Shown here in pieces: positions 9,825-17,756 of a stretch of 64,000 nucleotides of DNA. The notes under the pieces were generated by a model that did not search any database, had not been told where the DNA came from, and saw only the letters and a program-made list of their open reading frames with translations. This DNA comes from DATJHM01 sp035493895. GTDB lineage: Bacteria > Chloroflexota > Ktedonobacteria > Ktedonobacterales > Ktedonobacteraceae. Position 1 is the stretch's first letter; every line of letters begins with the position of its first letter. The stretch covers positions 1-64,000 of the forward strand of contig DATJHM010000313.1 in NCBI GenBank assembly GCA_035493895.1, read 5' to 3'. Made by a program: the position numbers and the translations under genes.

Positions 9825-10030
9825 GTCACCCCATTATCGAGGCAGAGATGCTTAACCCGGAACCTCTATAAAGAATAATGTTCGTGCCAGTGATTTTGTC
9901 TCACATTTAGCAGGAGGTCCCGAGCGTCATACTACTCTGCCTGAGTACCAGTATGTGGCAACTTTTTCATTTATACAGTGAACTACTTCACACTTTTTGG
10001 CGCAAAACATGCACGGTCAAACATAACCCC

Positions 10031-10112
10031 GGGCGCAGACAAGCCGCACCTCTACGGGATTCCTGTCTATGGGCAGGCATATGGGGTTCTCGATGGGTAC
10101 AGTAGAGAACCC
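10031..10112. repeat. Dispersed repeat copy with adjacent hairpin
   Basis: 10031-10058 is a copy of the GGGCGCAGACAAGCCG family. It is followed by a hairpin, 10084-10091 pairing with 10105-10112 (8 bp perfect, GGGTTCTC/GAGAACCC). The block sits in the 364-bp gap between the lipoprotein and sigma genes; nothing else is recognisable at 9825-10030. Confidence 0.6.
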
Positions 10113-10137
10113 GGGTGAGAGATAAGAAGAGAACAGC

Positions 10138-10169
10138 GGTTGAAGAACTTTGCAGAAAGTTCTTCAACC
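10138..10169 (-). terminator. Rho-independent-like terminator of the DUF4097-like gene
   Basis: A perfect 14-bp stem (10138-10151 with 10156-10169) and a 4-base loop, 20 bases past the stop codon at 10189. On the - strand the flank is pyrimidine-rich ('gctgttctcttctt') rather than a pure T-run. Confidence 0.7.
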
Positions 10170-10188
10170 AGAGCTTGCCAGCAGGAAC

Positions 10189-10995
10189 TTAGATCTTATG
10201 AATTGCGATCGTACCAACCTGTACATCGATCAGGACATAGCCATACGGGGCATGCCCAATCGAGCCGACAGCGCCCCTGCTCGAGGGTGAGACACTGGGG
10301 AAATCGCTGGTGACCGTCCCAAGCGCCAGTGAGGCACTGATAGAAAGTCGAGCTGAATGGGGGAAGAAAGCACTCACCGTACCAGCGTTCGTATGGATTT
10401 TACAGGAGCTGCCAATCTGGACATTACCTGCGAGTGTCACATTGCCAGATTGCGTCGAAAGAACAGAATTGCCCTCAACGAGCATATGGTCGACCGAGAC
10501 ATTGCCAGCATGGGTAACCAGAGCGACCTGCCCTTTGGTGCCCGTAGCAATGATAGAACCTGAAGACGTAGCAAAATCCAGATTCGTATTCACAGGCACA
10601 GTGACCGTGAAGTCCACCTGATCATTACTATTCGAGCTTACGCGAGGGAAGTCAATTTCCCGAGCCGTAATACTATTCGCCCTGGCATTGTGACTATACG
10701 AAACAGTAGCAGGACGACCTGCACCTGTATGGCGCACGGCGTATTTAATGGTCACGCGCCCGGGCGCGCCCACAGCGACATGCATCATGCCCGCATTGCC
10801 ACGCAGAATCACAGTCTGGCGCATATGGCTATTCACGGTAAAAACGCGCTGCCCCTGGAGCGCCTGCGAATCATTACTATGAGCCATACTGGTCAAGTTC
10901 CCTGTACACGCGATTAAAGCCAACATCACACCAAAGGCAATTGCGCAGGTGGGAAGGGCCATAATCAACGCTCGTTTTAAAAATTGTCTGTTCAA
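10189..10995 (-). CDS. DUF4097-like putative surface lipoprotein
   Basis: 268 residues from TTG 10995, which has AGAGG 8 bases upstream; the frame is open to an ATG at 11028 with no ribosome site. An N-terminal hydrophobic stretch ends in a lipobox LIAC (Cys30), so it is probably a lipid-anchored extracellular protein. The body is a regular beta-rich repeat ('SGSIIATGTKGQV', 'AGNVSVDHMLVEG', 'SGNVTLAGNVQIG'), typical of DUF4097/DUF4098 adhesin-like beta helices. Such proteins often lie next to ECF sigma/anti-sigma pairs, as here. Role unknown. Confidence 0.75.
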   Translation of the reverse strand: MNRQFLKRALIMALPTCAIAFGVMLALIACTGNLTSMAHSNDSQALQGQRVFTVNSHMRQTVILRGNAGMMHVAVGAPGRVTIKYAVRHTGAGRPATVSYSHNARANSITAREIDFPRVSSNSNDQVDFTVTVPVNTNLDFATSSGSIIATGTKGQVALVTHAGNVSVDHMLVEGNSVLSTQSGNVTLAGNVQIGSSCKIHTNAGTVSAFFPHSARLSISASLALGTVTSDFPSVSPSSRGAVGSIGHAPYGYVLIDVQVGTIAIHKI

Positions 10996-11359
10996 AACAT
11001 ATACCTCTTCAACTTTTCTTCTAACCATTCCACTACAAGATCGCAGACAGCCGGGTGCTGTTCCTGCGAAAAAGATGGCATCTCCAGTCTATTCGGAGGA
11101 TTCCACCTTCTTCTATACACATTACTGATGCATCCTAATCTTCACCGAAATGCGCAAAATTGCGCCCGCCGCGTCAGCATAAAGAGGGAAAAATGCGACA
11201 AGGTACATGCAAACGTGGGATAAGGGGGGAAAAAGGGCTGATCTCATAGCCCGCATAGTTTATAATAGCAGCAAATAAAATTACTATATACGAAAGGACT
11301 GGTCGCGTTTCTTTCTTGCGATGGTGGAGGGAGGAAAGCGTACTTAATGATGGCATTAT
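10996..11359. other. Divergent intergenic region
   Basis: 364 bp between the lipoprotein (-) and the membrane protein (+). It is A+T-richer than the genes. A TATAAT at 11261-11266 could be a -10 box for the + gene but the matching -35 is poor. No other feature was recognised. Confidence 0.3.
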
Positions 11360-11803
11360 ATGAATACTTCCCTGGATCGCAAAAAAACCAGCGCTTCTCT
11401 GGCAATGCGTAAGCCGTTTCTCGCGCTCACGCCTCTGCACATCTTGACCTGGTTACTTGTTGTCTGCGCGTTAATAACGGGTGTGCTGCTTCTGCTTAGC
11501 GATATATTCGCGTTTCCCTGGTCCCATGCTCCCACCTCAGCCACACCATTGTTGTTAATTGGTGCCGCTTATCTTGCTTTCCAGGCGCTTACCGGTCCTA
11601 CGCTGCTGGATCTTTGTAAAGCCTTGATTGTCAGTTCCGCGTTTATCCTCTGGGGCATTGATCAGTTGTTGCCGTCTGGCTGGTTTGCGACCACGCTGGG
11701 GGATGTGGTCATTGTGCTGTACGTTATCGATTTGGGGTGGATGATGCTTGAGCGATTGAAGCAGAGAGCGTGGAGTAAGAAGATGGTAGAAGCGGAGAAA
11801 TAG
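11360..11803 (+). CDS. Small integral membrane protein, unknown function
   Basis: 147 residues with four hydrophobic segments: about 24-47 (LTWLLVVCALITGVLLLLS), 63-78, 86-102 and 110-130. The C-terminus is basic (KQRAWSKKM). No family is recognised and no charged residues stand out inside the helices. The ATG at 11360 lacks a clear ribosome site; ATG 11405 is an alternative that would leave the helices intact. It stands alone between the divergent region and a hairpin repeat. Confidence 0.65.
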   Translation: MNTSLDRKKTSASLAMRKPFLALTPLHILTWLLVVCALITGVLLLLSDIFAFPWSHAPTSATPLLLIGAAYLAFQALTGPTLLDLCKALIVSSAFILWGIDQLLPSGWFATTLGDVVIVLYVIDLGWMMLERLKQRAWSKKMVEAEK

Positions 11804-11910
11804 ACCTGTCTCGCCTCTATCAGTCGGTCTGCCAGGCTTCATGGCACACGTTTCTGTGGCACGCGAAACAGTGGAAAAGGCGGAACGCCACGTCTGCGGA
11901 GCCAGTGGGA

Positions 11911-11970
11911 TTGAGTGAGTTCGCGGACGCCATTCCGCTGCGGCTTCATGGCGTCCCTACTGGCCTGGAG
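11911..11970. repeat. Hairpin, possible divergent member of the dispersed repeat
   Basis: 11925-11933 (GGACGCCAT) pairs perfectly with 11948-11956. The flanks 'gagttcgc' before and 'ctactggcctgg' after match the flanks of the hairpin inside the 16440-16590 repeat, although the stem bases differ. This suggests a conserved structure with changed pairs. It lies 3' of the oxidoreductase (-) and could also stop its transcript. Confidence 0.45.
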
Positions 11971-12026
11971 GGCGATACGAACGGGGGCTGTGAGGATGTG
12001 GGCACAGATAAACTGCGCCCGTTTGT

Positions 12027-12890
12027 CTAGCGATCGGCGAATTCTGCTTTCAGGGGTTCGACGATCTCTTTGTCCAGACGATGAACGATTTCAGCGGGAT
12101 AAGGATAATTCAGATTGAGAATGATATGGGTGGCACCGTCGGCAATGTAGGGGCGTATGACATCACGGCTTTCGGCGAGATTGTCATAATTGACTCTCCA
12201 TTGAATGGAACGCTCAATTGTCGAGGGATCACGCCCGATGGCGGCACAGTGCTGGTTGAGCACTGCATTCTTATGGCGGAACGTTTCGATATCGCCACCA
12301 ACAAAATTCCAGATACTGGCATATTTTGCCACGACACGCAACGTCAGTTGCTCACCGCTACCACCAATGACGAAGGGCGGATAGGGCTTCTGTACTGGCT
12401 TTGGCTCACACAAAGCATCTTTGAGCTGGTAATACTTCCCATCGAAATTAGCGCGGGTCTCAGTCCAGAGGAGCTTAATTACTTCGCAGGCTTCACCCAA
12501 CCGCTTAATGCGCTCGCCTGGAGCGTATAACTCCATGCCGTACATGTCATGCTCGGTCTGGTTCCACCCGGCGCCGATACCGAAATCCAGGCGACCATTG
12601 GAGATAACATCAACAGTCGTCGCAATATTGGCGAGGACGGCAGGGTGCCGATAGGTATTGCCCGTCACCATCAGACCGAGGCGAATGCGCTCTGTACGTG
12701 CCGCGAGGGCACCCAGAAGCGTCCAGCCCTCCAGTTCGGGTCCGGTGATATCAGCGGTGAGCGGAATGAAATGGTCAAACGCCCATGCATGTTCCATATT
12801 GGGAGTGCAATCCGCTTCTGTCCAGACGCGAAGCATACTTTCATAGGTCGTGTTTTGCTGTGCGGTTTTGATGCCGAAGTGCAATTTCAC
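12027..12890 (-). CDS. LLM-class F420-dependent oxidoreductase
   Basis: 287 residues, a luciferase-like TIM barrel. Diagnostic stretches: 'IRLGLMVTGNTYRHPAVLAN', 'GRLDFGIGAGWNQTEHDMYG' and 'KPYPPFVIGGSGEQLTLRVV'. These match F420-dependent members that reduce or oxidise small organic substrates; the substrate is not evident. GTG 12890 is chosen because AAGAGG precedes it by 7 bases; the longer frame from 12908 has no ribosome site. Transcribed alone, isolated from argS by a strong terminator. Confidence 0.88.
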   Translation of the reverse strand: MKLHFGIKTAQQNTTYESMLRVWTEADCTPNMEHAWAFDHFIPLTADITGPELEGWTLLGALAARTERIRLGLMVTGNTYRHPAVLANIATTVDVISNGRLDFGIGAGWNQTEHDMYGMELYAPGERIKRLGEACEVIKLLWTETRANFDGKYYQLKDALCEPKPVQKPYPPFVIGGSGEQLTLRVVAKYASIWNFVGGDIETFRHKNAVLNQHCAAIGRDPSTIERSIQWRVNYDNLAESRDVIRPYIADGATHIILNLNYPYPAEIVHRLDKEIVEPLKAEFADR

Positions 12891-13081
12891 TGGGGTACCT
12901 CTTTCCAATCTTGTCTTCTACTATGGGATTATAGGTTAACATTCACTATAGTATCATATCGAACGCTGTATTTTCCCGCTAAGAACCTGGAAGCACAAAG
13001 AAAACGCTTGCTGAAACAGTAGCACAAGGTTGTTTTCCAGGCACCACAGGATAACGAACTGCGCAAGGAGGCAAAATAGCA

Positions 13082-13123
13082 AAAAAGAGATAAGATCATC
13101 ATAGATAACACTTATCTCTTTTT
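13082..13123. terminator. Bidirectional terminator downstream of argS
   Basis: A 13-bp perfect stem (13082-13094 with 13111-13123) with A5 on the left and T5 on the right, so it has a U-run in either direction. It lies 22 bases after the argS stop. Confidence 0.85.
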
Positions 13124-13145
13124 GTTCTGAGGTGGTTTGTGCAGC

Positions 13146-15212
13146 CTAGACGCGCTCCAGAGGCTCGAAGCCGAGCACGCGCAACACATTGTTCATGGTC
13201 TGGATCGTCGTTTGCACGAGTTGAGCACGGAATGCTTTCACAACCTCGTCTGTCTCCCTGACGATGGCCGTCGTATGCTCGTAGAAGTCGCTGAAATGCG
13301 CGGCCAGATCATACGCGTAGTTGGCGAGCAGATGGGGAGCGAGTTGCTCAGTGGCTTCTGCCAGGCGGCGTGGATAGACATCGATATGGCGCAACAATTC
13401 CCATTCGCTCTGCTCAAGTTGCGCGGGCAATTGTTCCAGCTTGCTCGGCAGGGAATAGCCGTTTTCTTGCAGGCGGCGCTGAATATTATTGGCGCGTGCA
13501 TAGGCGTACTGGAGATAGACGCCGGTATCGCCGTTAGGACGCAGAGCTTCATCCATATCGAGCGCAATAATCTGTTGCAGGCCAAAGCGGATCATAAAAT
13601 AGCGAATGGCAGAGGAGGCCAGAATAGCGGCCGTTTCCTCGCTCTGCTCAGGGCGGATCTCCAGCATACGTTTCACGGCTGCGTTAATCAGATCATCAGC
13701 CTTGATTTCAATACCCTTGCGTCCGGACATTGCATAATAATTGCGACCATCCGAAGTATCAATGCCCAGGCTCTCAGCAGTGGCCCGAGAGAGCGTCACG
13801 ACCTCGTAGCCGATATGGCGAGAGTTGTCGGCCTGTGCGACAAAACCCAGCCGTCGCAGGCTCTCATAGACGACCTGCTGCGGATAGGATTGCCGTACGT
13901 CGATGACATTGATCACCATATTGGCATGACCAAAGCGAGTGGAGTCGGCCTCTTCAGCGCTATTTTCCGAGCTGTCATTGGGAGTACGCATCGTCCAGAG
14001 CTTGCGCCCATCATGCTGCACGCCCCAGGGGATATAGTGAAAATCAACCCCGATATCATCGGTAAGGCCGAACTTCCAGAGCTGATTGGAGATATCCTTG
14101 GCGGTGTAGGTAGCAGTCCCGTCGCTTCTCACCAGGATCTTGTCCTGCATACGCTCATTCTCATTCTCATTCCCATCTTCCTGAGCAATTTCAGCATCGC
14201 CAAAGGGCAAAATCCAGCAGCCAGCCGCCGGTCCACTTTGTGGATTATCCAGCAATCCCCGGGTCCGCAACATCTCGAAGGTATGCGTCCACAGGCCAGC
14301 GCCGAGAATGGCCGATTCCCAGGTGAGCAGATCGTACGAGATATTCAGGCGGCTCATCGTTTTCAGATGCGCCTGCACAATCTGATGGGAGAGATCAGAG
14401 GCAAGCGTGGGATAATCGGGGCCAGAGGCGGGCTCTTCGCCATGTTCGATAGCATGCAGCACATTTCGGCGAAACTCTTTATACTCGGGTTTCTCTTCAT
14501 AGAGCTTGCCAACGGCAACGTACACACGCGAACAATAATAATCGAACGACTCGCTCTCAAGCTGATCGTTGCCGCCCGGAAGCTGCAATTCGCCCCGCTG
14601 GAGCAGCGTGAAGCCGACGACGACATCGGCAACCTGTACACCAGAATCGTCGATATAGTTTTCCGCCTCGACCGTATACCCCTGCGAACGCAACATACGT
14701 ACGACGGTATCACCCAGGCAAGAGTTGCGCAAATGTCCCACATGAGCCGCTTTGTTGCTATTGATTGAGGTATGTTCGAGGACAACCCTGGTCCCAGCGC
14801 CGATCGTATTCTGGCCGAAGTCTGGTCCCTCTTCCAGCACACGATTGATAATTGTCTGACCAACGGCGGCGCGGTTCAAACGGAAGTTGACATAGCCTGG
14901 TTTGGTGGCAGTTACCTCTTGTAAGATGGCAATATTCATGCCGTTCAAAATAGCCGTCAGGCTCTCAGCGATCTGCAACGGCGGTCGCCCTAATACATTC
15001 TTGCCCGCCCAGCGCATCACCGGGACCGAGTAGTCACCGAAGCTACTCTGAGCCGAAAAGCGCAAGTCGATGGGAAGTTGCGCGACGTCAAATTCGATCT
15101 GTTCCTGATCCAGATATGCGGCTACGGCCTGCTGAATGAGCCGGGCAAAATACGCCTGAAAATCGTTCGCAGTTGTTGTAGACACAGGTTCTGCCTTATT
15201 GGGTGCACTCAT
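13146..15212 (-). CDS. argS: Arginyl-tRNA synthetase
   Basis: 688 residues; charges tRNA-Arg in the cytoplasm. The class I signature is seen as HTSINSNKAAHVGHLRNS (HVGH form of HIGH). The N-terminal Add-1 domain includes 'FSAQSSFGDYSVPVMRWAGK'; the C-terminal DALR anticodon-binding domain ends in RVLGFEPLERV. It is longer than the common ~560-residue enzymes, with an acidic insertion 'AQEDGNENENERMQ' around residue 350. As in many ArgRS there is no canonical KMSKS; 'YYAMSGRKG' fills that region. ATG 15212 has GAGAGGG 7 bases upstream; a longer in-frame start (15269) is not supported. Confidence 0.96.
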   Translation of the reverse strand: MSAPNKAEPVSTTTANDFQAYFARLIQQAVAAYLDQEQIEFDVAQLPIDLRFSAQSSFGDYSVPVMRWAGKNVLGRPPLQIAESLTAILNGMNIAILQEVTATKPGYVNFRLNRAAVGQTIINRVLEEGPDFGQNTIGAGTRVVLEHTSINSNKAAHVGHLRNSCLGDTVVRMLRSQGYTVEAENYIDDSGVQVADVVVGFTLLQRGELQLPGGNDQLESESFDYYCSRVYVAVGKLYEEKPEYKEFRRNVLHAIEHGEEPASGPDYPTLASDLSHQIVQAHLKTMSRLNISYDLLTWESAILGAGLWTHTFEMLRTRGLLDNPQSGPAAGCWILPFGDAEIAQEDGNENENERMQDKILVRSDGTATYTAKDISNQLWKFGLTDDIGVDFHYIPWGVQHDGRKLWTMRTPNDSSENSAEEADSTRFGHANMVINVIDVRQSYPQQVVYESLRRLGFVAQADNSRHIGYEVVTLSRATAESLGIDTSDGRNYYAMSGRKGIEIKADDLINAAVKRMLEIRPEQSEETAAILASSAIRYFMIRFGLQQIIALDMDEALRPNGDTGVYLQYAYARANNIQRRLQENGYSLPSKLEQLPAQLEQSEWELLRHIDVYPRRLAEATEQLAPHLLANYAYDLAAHFSDFYEHTTAIVRETDEVVKAFRAQLVQTTIQTMNNVLRVLGFEPLERV

Positions 15213-15378
15213 CAAAACCCTCTCTTCTTCAATCCGGTTATTGCAACCTACTATATCGTAAGGTCGCATACCTGGTCAAGCGTTTGAAGCTCGTGGCTGC
15301 TCTTTATGATTGCGAGACGGGACTTTCAGGCATATGCCGTTTTTACCTATTCCAGAAGAGATTAAGCAAGCACTAGCT

Positions 15379-16251
15379 TCAGACAGCCGGGGGACCGAAT
15401 TTGCCAGCGTGGAAATCGCGATAGGCCTGTTCGATCTCTTCCATGGTGTTCATGACAAAAGGGCCGTATGCGACCACCTCTTCGCGGATTGGTACGCCAG
15501 AATAGATCAGGATTTTCGAGCGTTTTTTTGCTGTCAGCAGCAAGGTGCTTTCGTTTTCTTCTTGCCCATGTTCAAGAAATGTGAAGGTCATTGCACCGGT
15601 TTTCCGTACGACGGTTTTGCTGGACCCAACTTCTAACTCTCCAGAAAGCACGTAGGCGAACGCGTTGTGATTCTCCGGGAGACGATGCGTATACGTGGCC
15701 CCGGCAGCCAGCGTAATTTCTACAAAGGTGATCGGAACGAGCGTTTCCAGAGGTCCCTTCAGGCCTTCGATAGTTCCGGAATAGACTTTGATTGCCCCAC
15801 CCTCAAAGGACTTGCGAGGAGCATCTTCGGAATAGATATCTTGATAGAGCGTTTTTGTATTTTTGAGCGATTTTGGCAGGTTGAGCCAGAGTTGCAATGT
15901 GTGGATCAAGTCATCGTCGACCGCTTCTTCTGCGTGCCGGGCGGCCCAGCCTGCATTCATATACTGAGCATCGCCAGCTTCCAGGATAGAGCGGCCTCCG
16001 GCATTGTCGATGTGTTCCAGACGGCCATCGATGACATACGTTACGGTCTGGAAGCCACGATGAGGATGGTCAGAAAAGGTTCCGCGTTTAAACCAGTCTT
16101 CCGCCATTAAGATAAAAGGATCAAAATCTCTCCATCGATCGGGAGATAAGATCATAGCATTTTGCACATGCGGATAGCCGTTTTTATGGTAGTGTACATA
16201 CCAATGATCTTTGACATCTCTTTGAGAGACGCCAATCTCATGCGTGGTCAT
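15379..16251 (-). CDS. Pirin family protein
   Basis: 290 residues, bicupin. The N-terminal cupin holds the metal-binding motif 'FSDHPHRGFQTVTYVIDGRL' with EHIDNAGGRS and 'GDAQYMNAGWAARHAEE' (H, H, H, E pattern). The C-terminal pirin domain contains YTHRLPENHNAFAYVLSGEL. Pirins bind Fe and include quercetin dioxygenases and redox-linked regulators; the activity here is not known. ATG 16251 has AAGGAGCT 9 bases upstream. A MarR gene lies divergently across a repeat-bearing gap and may regulate it (inference). Confidence 0.93.
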   Translation of the reverse strand: MTTHEIGVSQRDVKDHWYVHYHKNGYPHVQNAMILSPDRWRDFDPFILMAEDWFKRGTFSDHPHRGFQTVTYVIDGRLEHIDNAGGRSILEAGDAQYMNAGWAARHAEEAVDDDLIHTLQLWLNLPKSLKNTKTLYQDIYSEDAPRKSFEGGAIKVYSGTIEGLKGPLETLVPITFVEITLAAGATYTHRLPENHNAFAYVLSGELEVGSSKTVVRKTGAMTFTFLEHGQEENESTLLLTAKKRSKILIYSGVPIREEVVAYGPFVMNTMEEIEQAYRDFHAGKFGPPAV

Positions 16252-16439
16252 TGTTTTTTCAGCTCCTTCTAAATGGATAAATGCATCCAAAATATGCGGT
16301 GAAGATATGAGGAGAAAGAAGTCTGTAATTTCCTACTCTGTCTTTATGAACATCAGGTGGGTTATTTCTATTCCAGGAAAGATACTTCCAAGGAAGATAT
16401 TTTTATTGCACAGATATGTGGAGGTACGCTATACTACCC

Positions 16440-16590
16440 CTGGCGCAGACAAGCCGCGCCCATAGACATTAAGTTAAGCGACCTCTCCTCCAAGGGGCGA
16501 GATGGGCAGAGCGAGTTCGCAGGCACAGTTCCGTTCTCACTCCACCGTGCCTCTACTGGGCCTGGGCGCAGACAAGCCGCGCATCTACGG
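16440..16590. repeat. Complete dispersed repeat with flanking direct copies
   Basis: Two direct copies of GGCGCAGACAAGCCGCGC (16442-16459 and 16565-16582) flank a ~105-bp core. The core is about 85-90% like 28018-28127. It contains a 9-bp imperfect hairpin, 16521-16529 with 16544-16552 (AGGCACAGT/ACCGTGCCT). The element fills the gap between the pirin and MarR genes and has no coding potential. Confidence 0.75.
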
Positions 16591-16651
16591 AGTAATCAAT
16601 GATGTTGTAGGGTTATTTCATGGCAACGAATCTTGAGTAAGCGGGGGGAAT

Positions 16652-17149
16652 ATGAGTGCAAATACACCGGATCGCCAGGGCATGCAGATATGGGAGGCCT
16701 ATCTGCATAGTCATACGGGGATTATGCGCGTGCTGGAACGTGAGCTGCAAAATGCGCATGCGCTCTCCCTTGCGGAATATGATGTTCTCCTTCATCTGCG
16801 ACGGGCGACAGAGCGTCGGCTGCGCATGGGAGAACTGGCGAGCGCAGTTCTCTTCAGCACAGGCGGGCTGAGCCGGTTGCTCGACCGGTTAGAACGCACG
16901 GGTCTGGTGGTACGAGAACGAACGCCCGATGATCGGCGCGGAGTCTACGCAGTGCTCACCGAAGCAGGATTGGCGCGGCTACGTGAGGCAAGCGAAACGC
17001 ATCTGCACGGCATTCAAGAGCACTTTGTCGCAGCACTCCACGATGAAGAGAGAGAGCCGGTTGCACGCTTTCTCTCGCGATTAGTTGCCGTATATAACGA
17101 TACCCATGAAGCAGAGAGCGTCACAACTGATCTCTCTTCGTCGCTTTGA
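16652..17149 (+). CDS. MarR family transcriptional regulator
   Basis: 165 residues. The winged helix is clear: 'LSLAEYDVLLHLRRA', 'MGELASAVLFSTGGLSRLLD' as recognition helix, then 'ERTGLVVRERTPDDRRGVYA' as wing. A G-rich ribosome site (GGGGGAAT) is adjacent to the ATG. It should act as a dimer that represses nearby genes and is released by a small ligand. No palindromic operator is obvious in the repeat-filled upstream gap. Convergent with the small membrane protein 4 bases downstream. Confidence 0.92.
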   Translation: MSANTPDRQGMQIWEAYLHSHTGIMRVLERELQNAHALSLAEYDVLLHLRRATERRLRMGELASAVLFSTGGLSRLLDRLERTGLVVRERTPDDRRGVYAVLTEAGLARLREASETHLHGIQEHFVAALHDEEREPVARFLSRLVAVYNDTHEAESVTTDLSSSL

Positions 17150-17153
17150 ATGC

Positions 17154-17369
17154 TTACCAGTGTTGACGGTGAACAGGTTGTTGTGCAGGCAGTGGTGTGG
17201 CAGGGAATAGCTGAGGAGAGAAATGTATCCATAATATCACCACTAAAGCGATCATAGTGATAGCGAGGAGGATGGACAAAACGATGATCAGTGTACGCGA
17301 TGAACGCTTGCGAGTAGCGACAGCAAACGCTACATCGTAAGTCGCATCGTGTTCTGTATGTGCATTCAT
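17154..17369 (-). CDS. Small single-pass membrane protein, unknown
   Basis: 71 residues from ATG 17369, which has GAGAGGAAG upstream. A basic stretch 'RKRSSR' is followed by one strong helix (IIVLSILLAITMIALVVILWI) and a short Pro/Gln-rich outer tail ending in HRQHW. No family recognised. Good ribosome site and typical topology make it a likely gene. It is convergent with, and nearly touches, the MarR gene. Confidence 0.6.
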   Translation of the reverse strand: MNAHTEHDATYDVAFAVATRKRSSRTLIIVLSILLAITMIALVVILWIHFSPQLFPATPLPAQQPVHRQHW

Positions 17370-17698
17370 GCAAGGCTTCCTCTCAATCATGCAAATTTCA
17401 TTGAAACAATAAAAATCATTCCTTGTGTCAGTGTATATCATTTTTCACAACTATTGCATGAGATTACGCTCACCAGCAGTAGCAGGTAGCTCGAAAGTAC
17501 AGGGTAATAGCAAAAATTGTGATCATACGGCATTCAGTGAATATTGACAATTCCTGTAAGTGTTCGGTCAAGCTTCATGACATGTGTTTCGGGGGCAAGA
17601 GAAACAGGGGGAAGGCCAGGGGAAATGGGGGGCGCTATGTTTGAGGGCGAAATGGCTGGAAGTTGGACGAAGGCGGATAAGCGAAACGCCGGGGATGC
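17370..17698. other. Intergenic region, no gene seen
   Basis: Two overlapping opposite open frames here (17534-17767 and 17544-17753) lack ribosome sites and recognisable sequence, so neither is called. The stretch 17560-17690 is G-rich on the + strand. Confidence 0.5.
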
Positions 17699-17733
17699 AA
17701 AAAAGAGTGGCACCACAGGTGATGGTACCACTC
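17699..17733 (-). terminator. Terminator of the acetyl-CoA synthetase gene
   Basis: A 10-bp stem with one mismatch (17705-17714 with 17724-17733), followed on the - strand by T6 (A6 at 17699-17704). It lies 24 bases past the acsA stop. A T5 on the + side could make it bidirectional. Confidence 0.85.
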
Positions 17734-17756
17734 CATGCTTTTTGTTCGTCTGAGGA

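Noticed and set aside
13137..14768. 543-codon + strand open frame
   Set aside because: It lies entirely antisense to argS, has no recognisable domain and no ribosome site; the opposite frame is a full synthetase.
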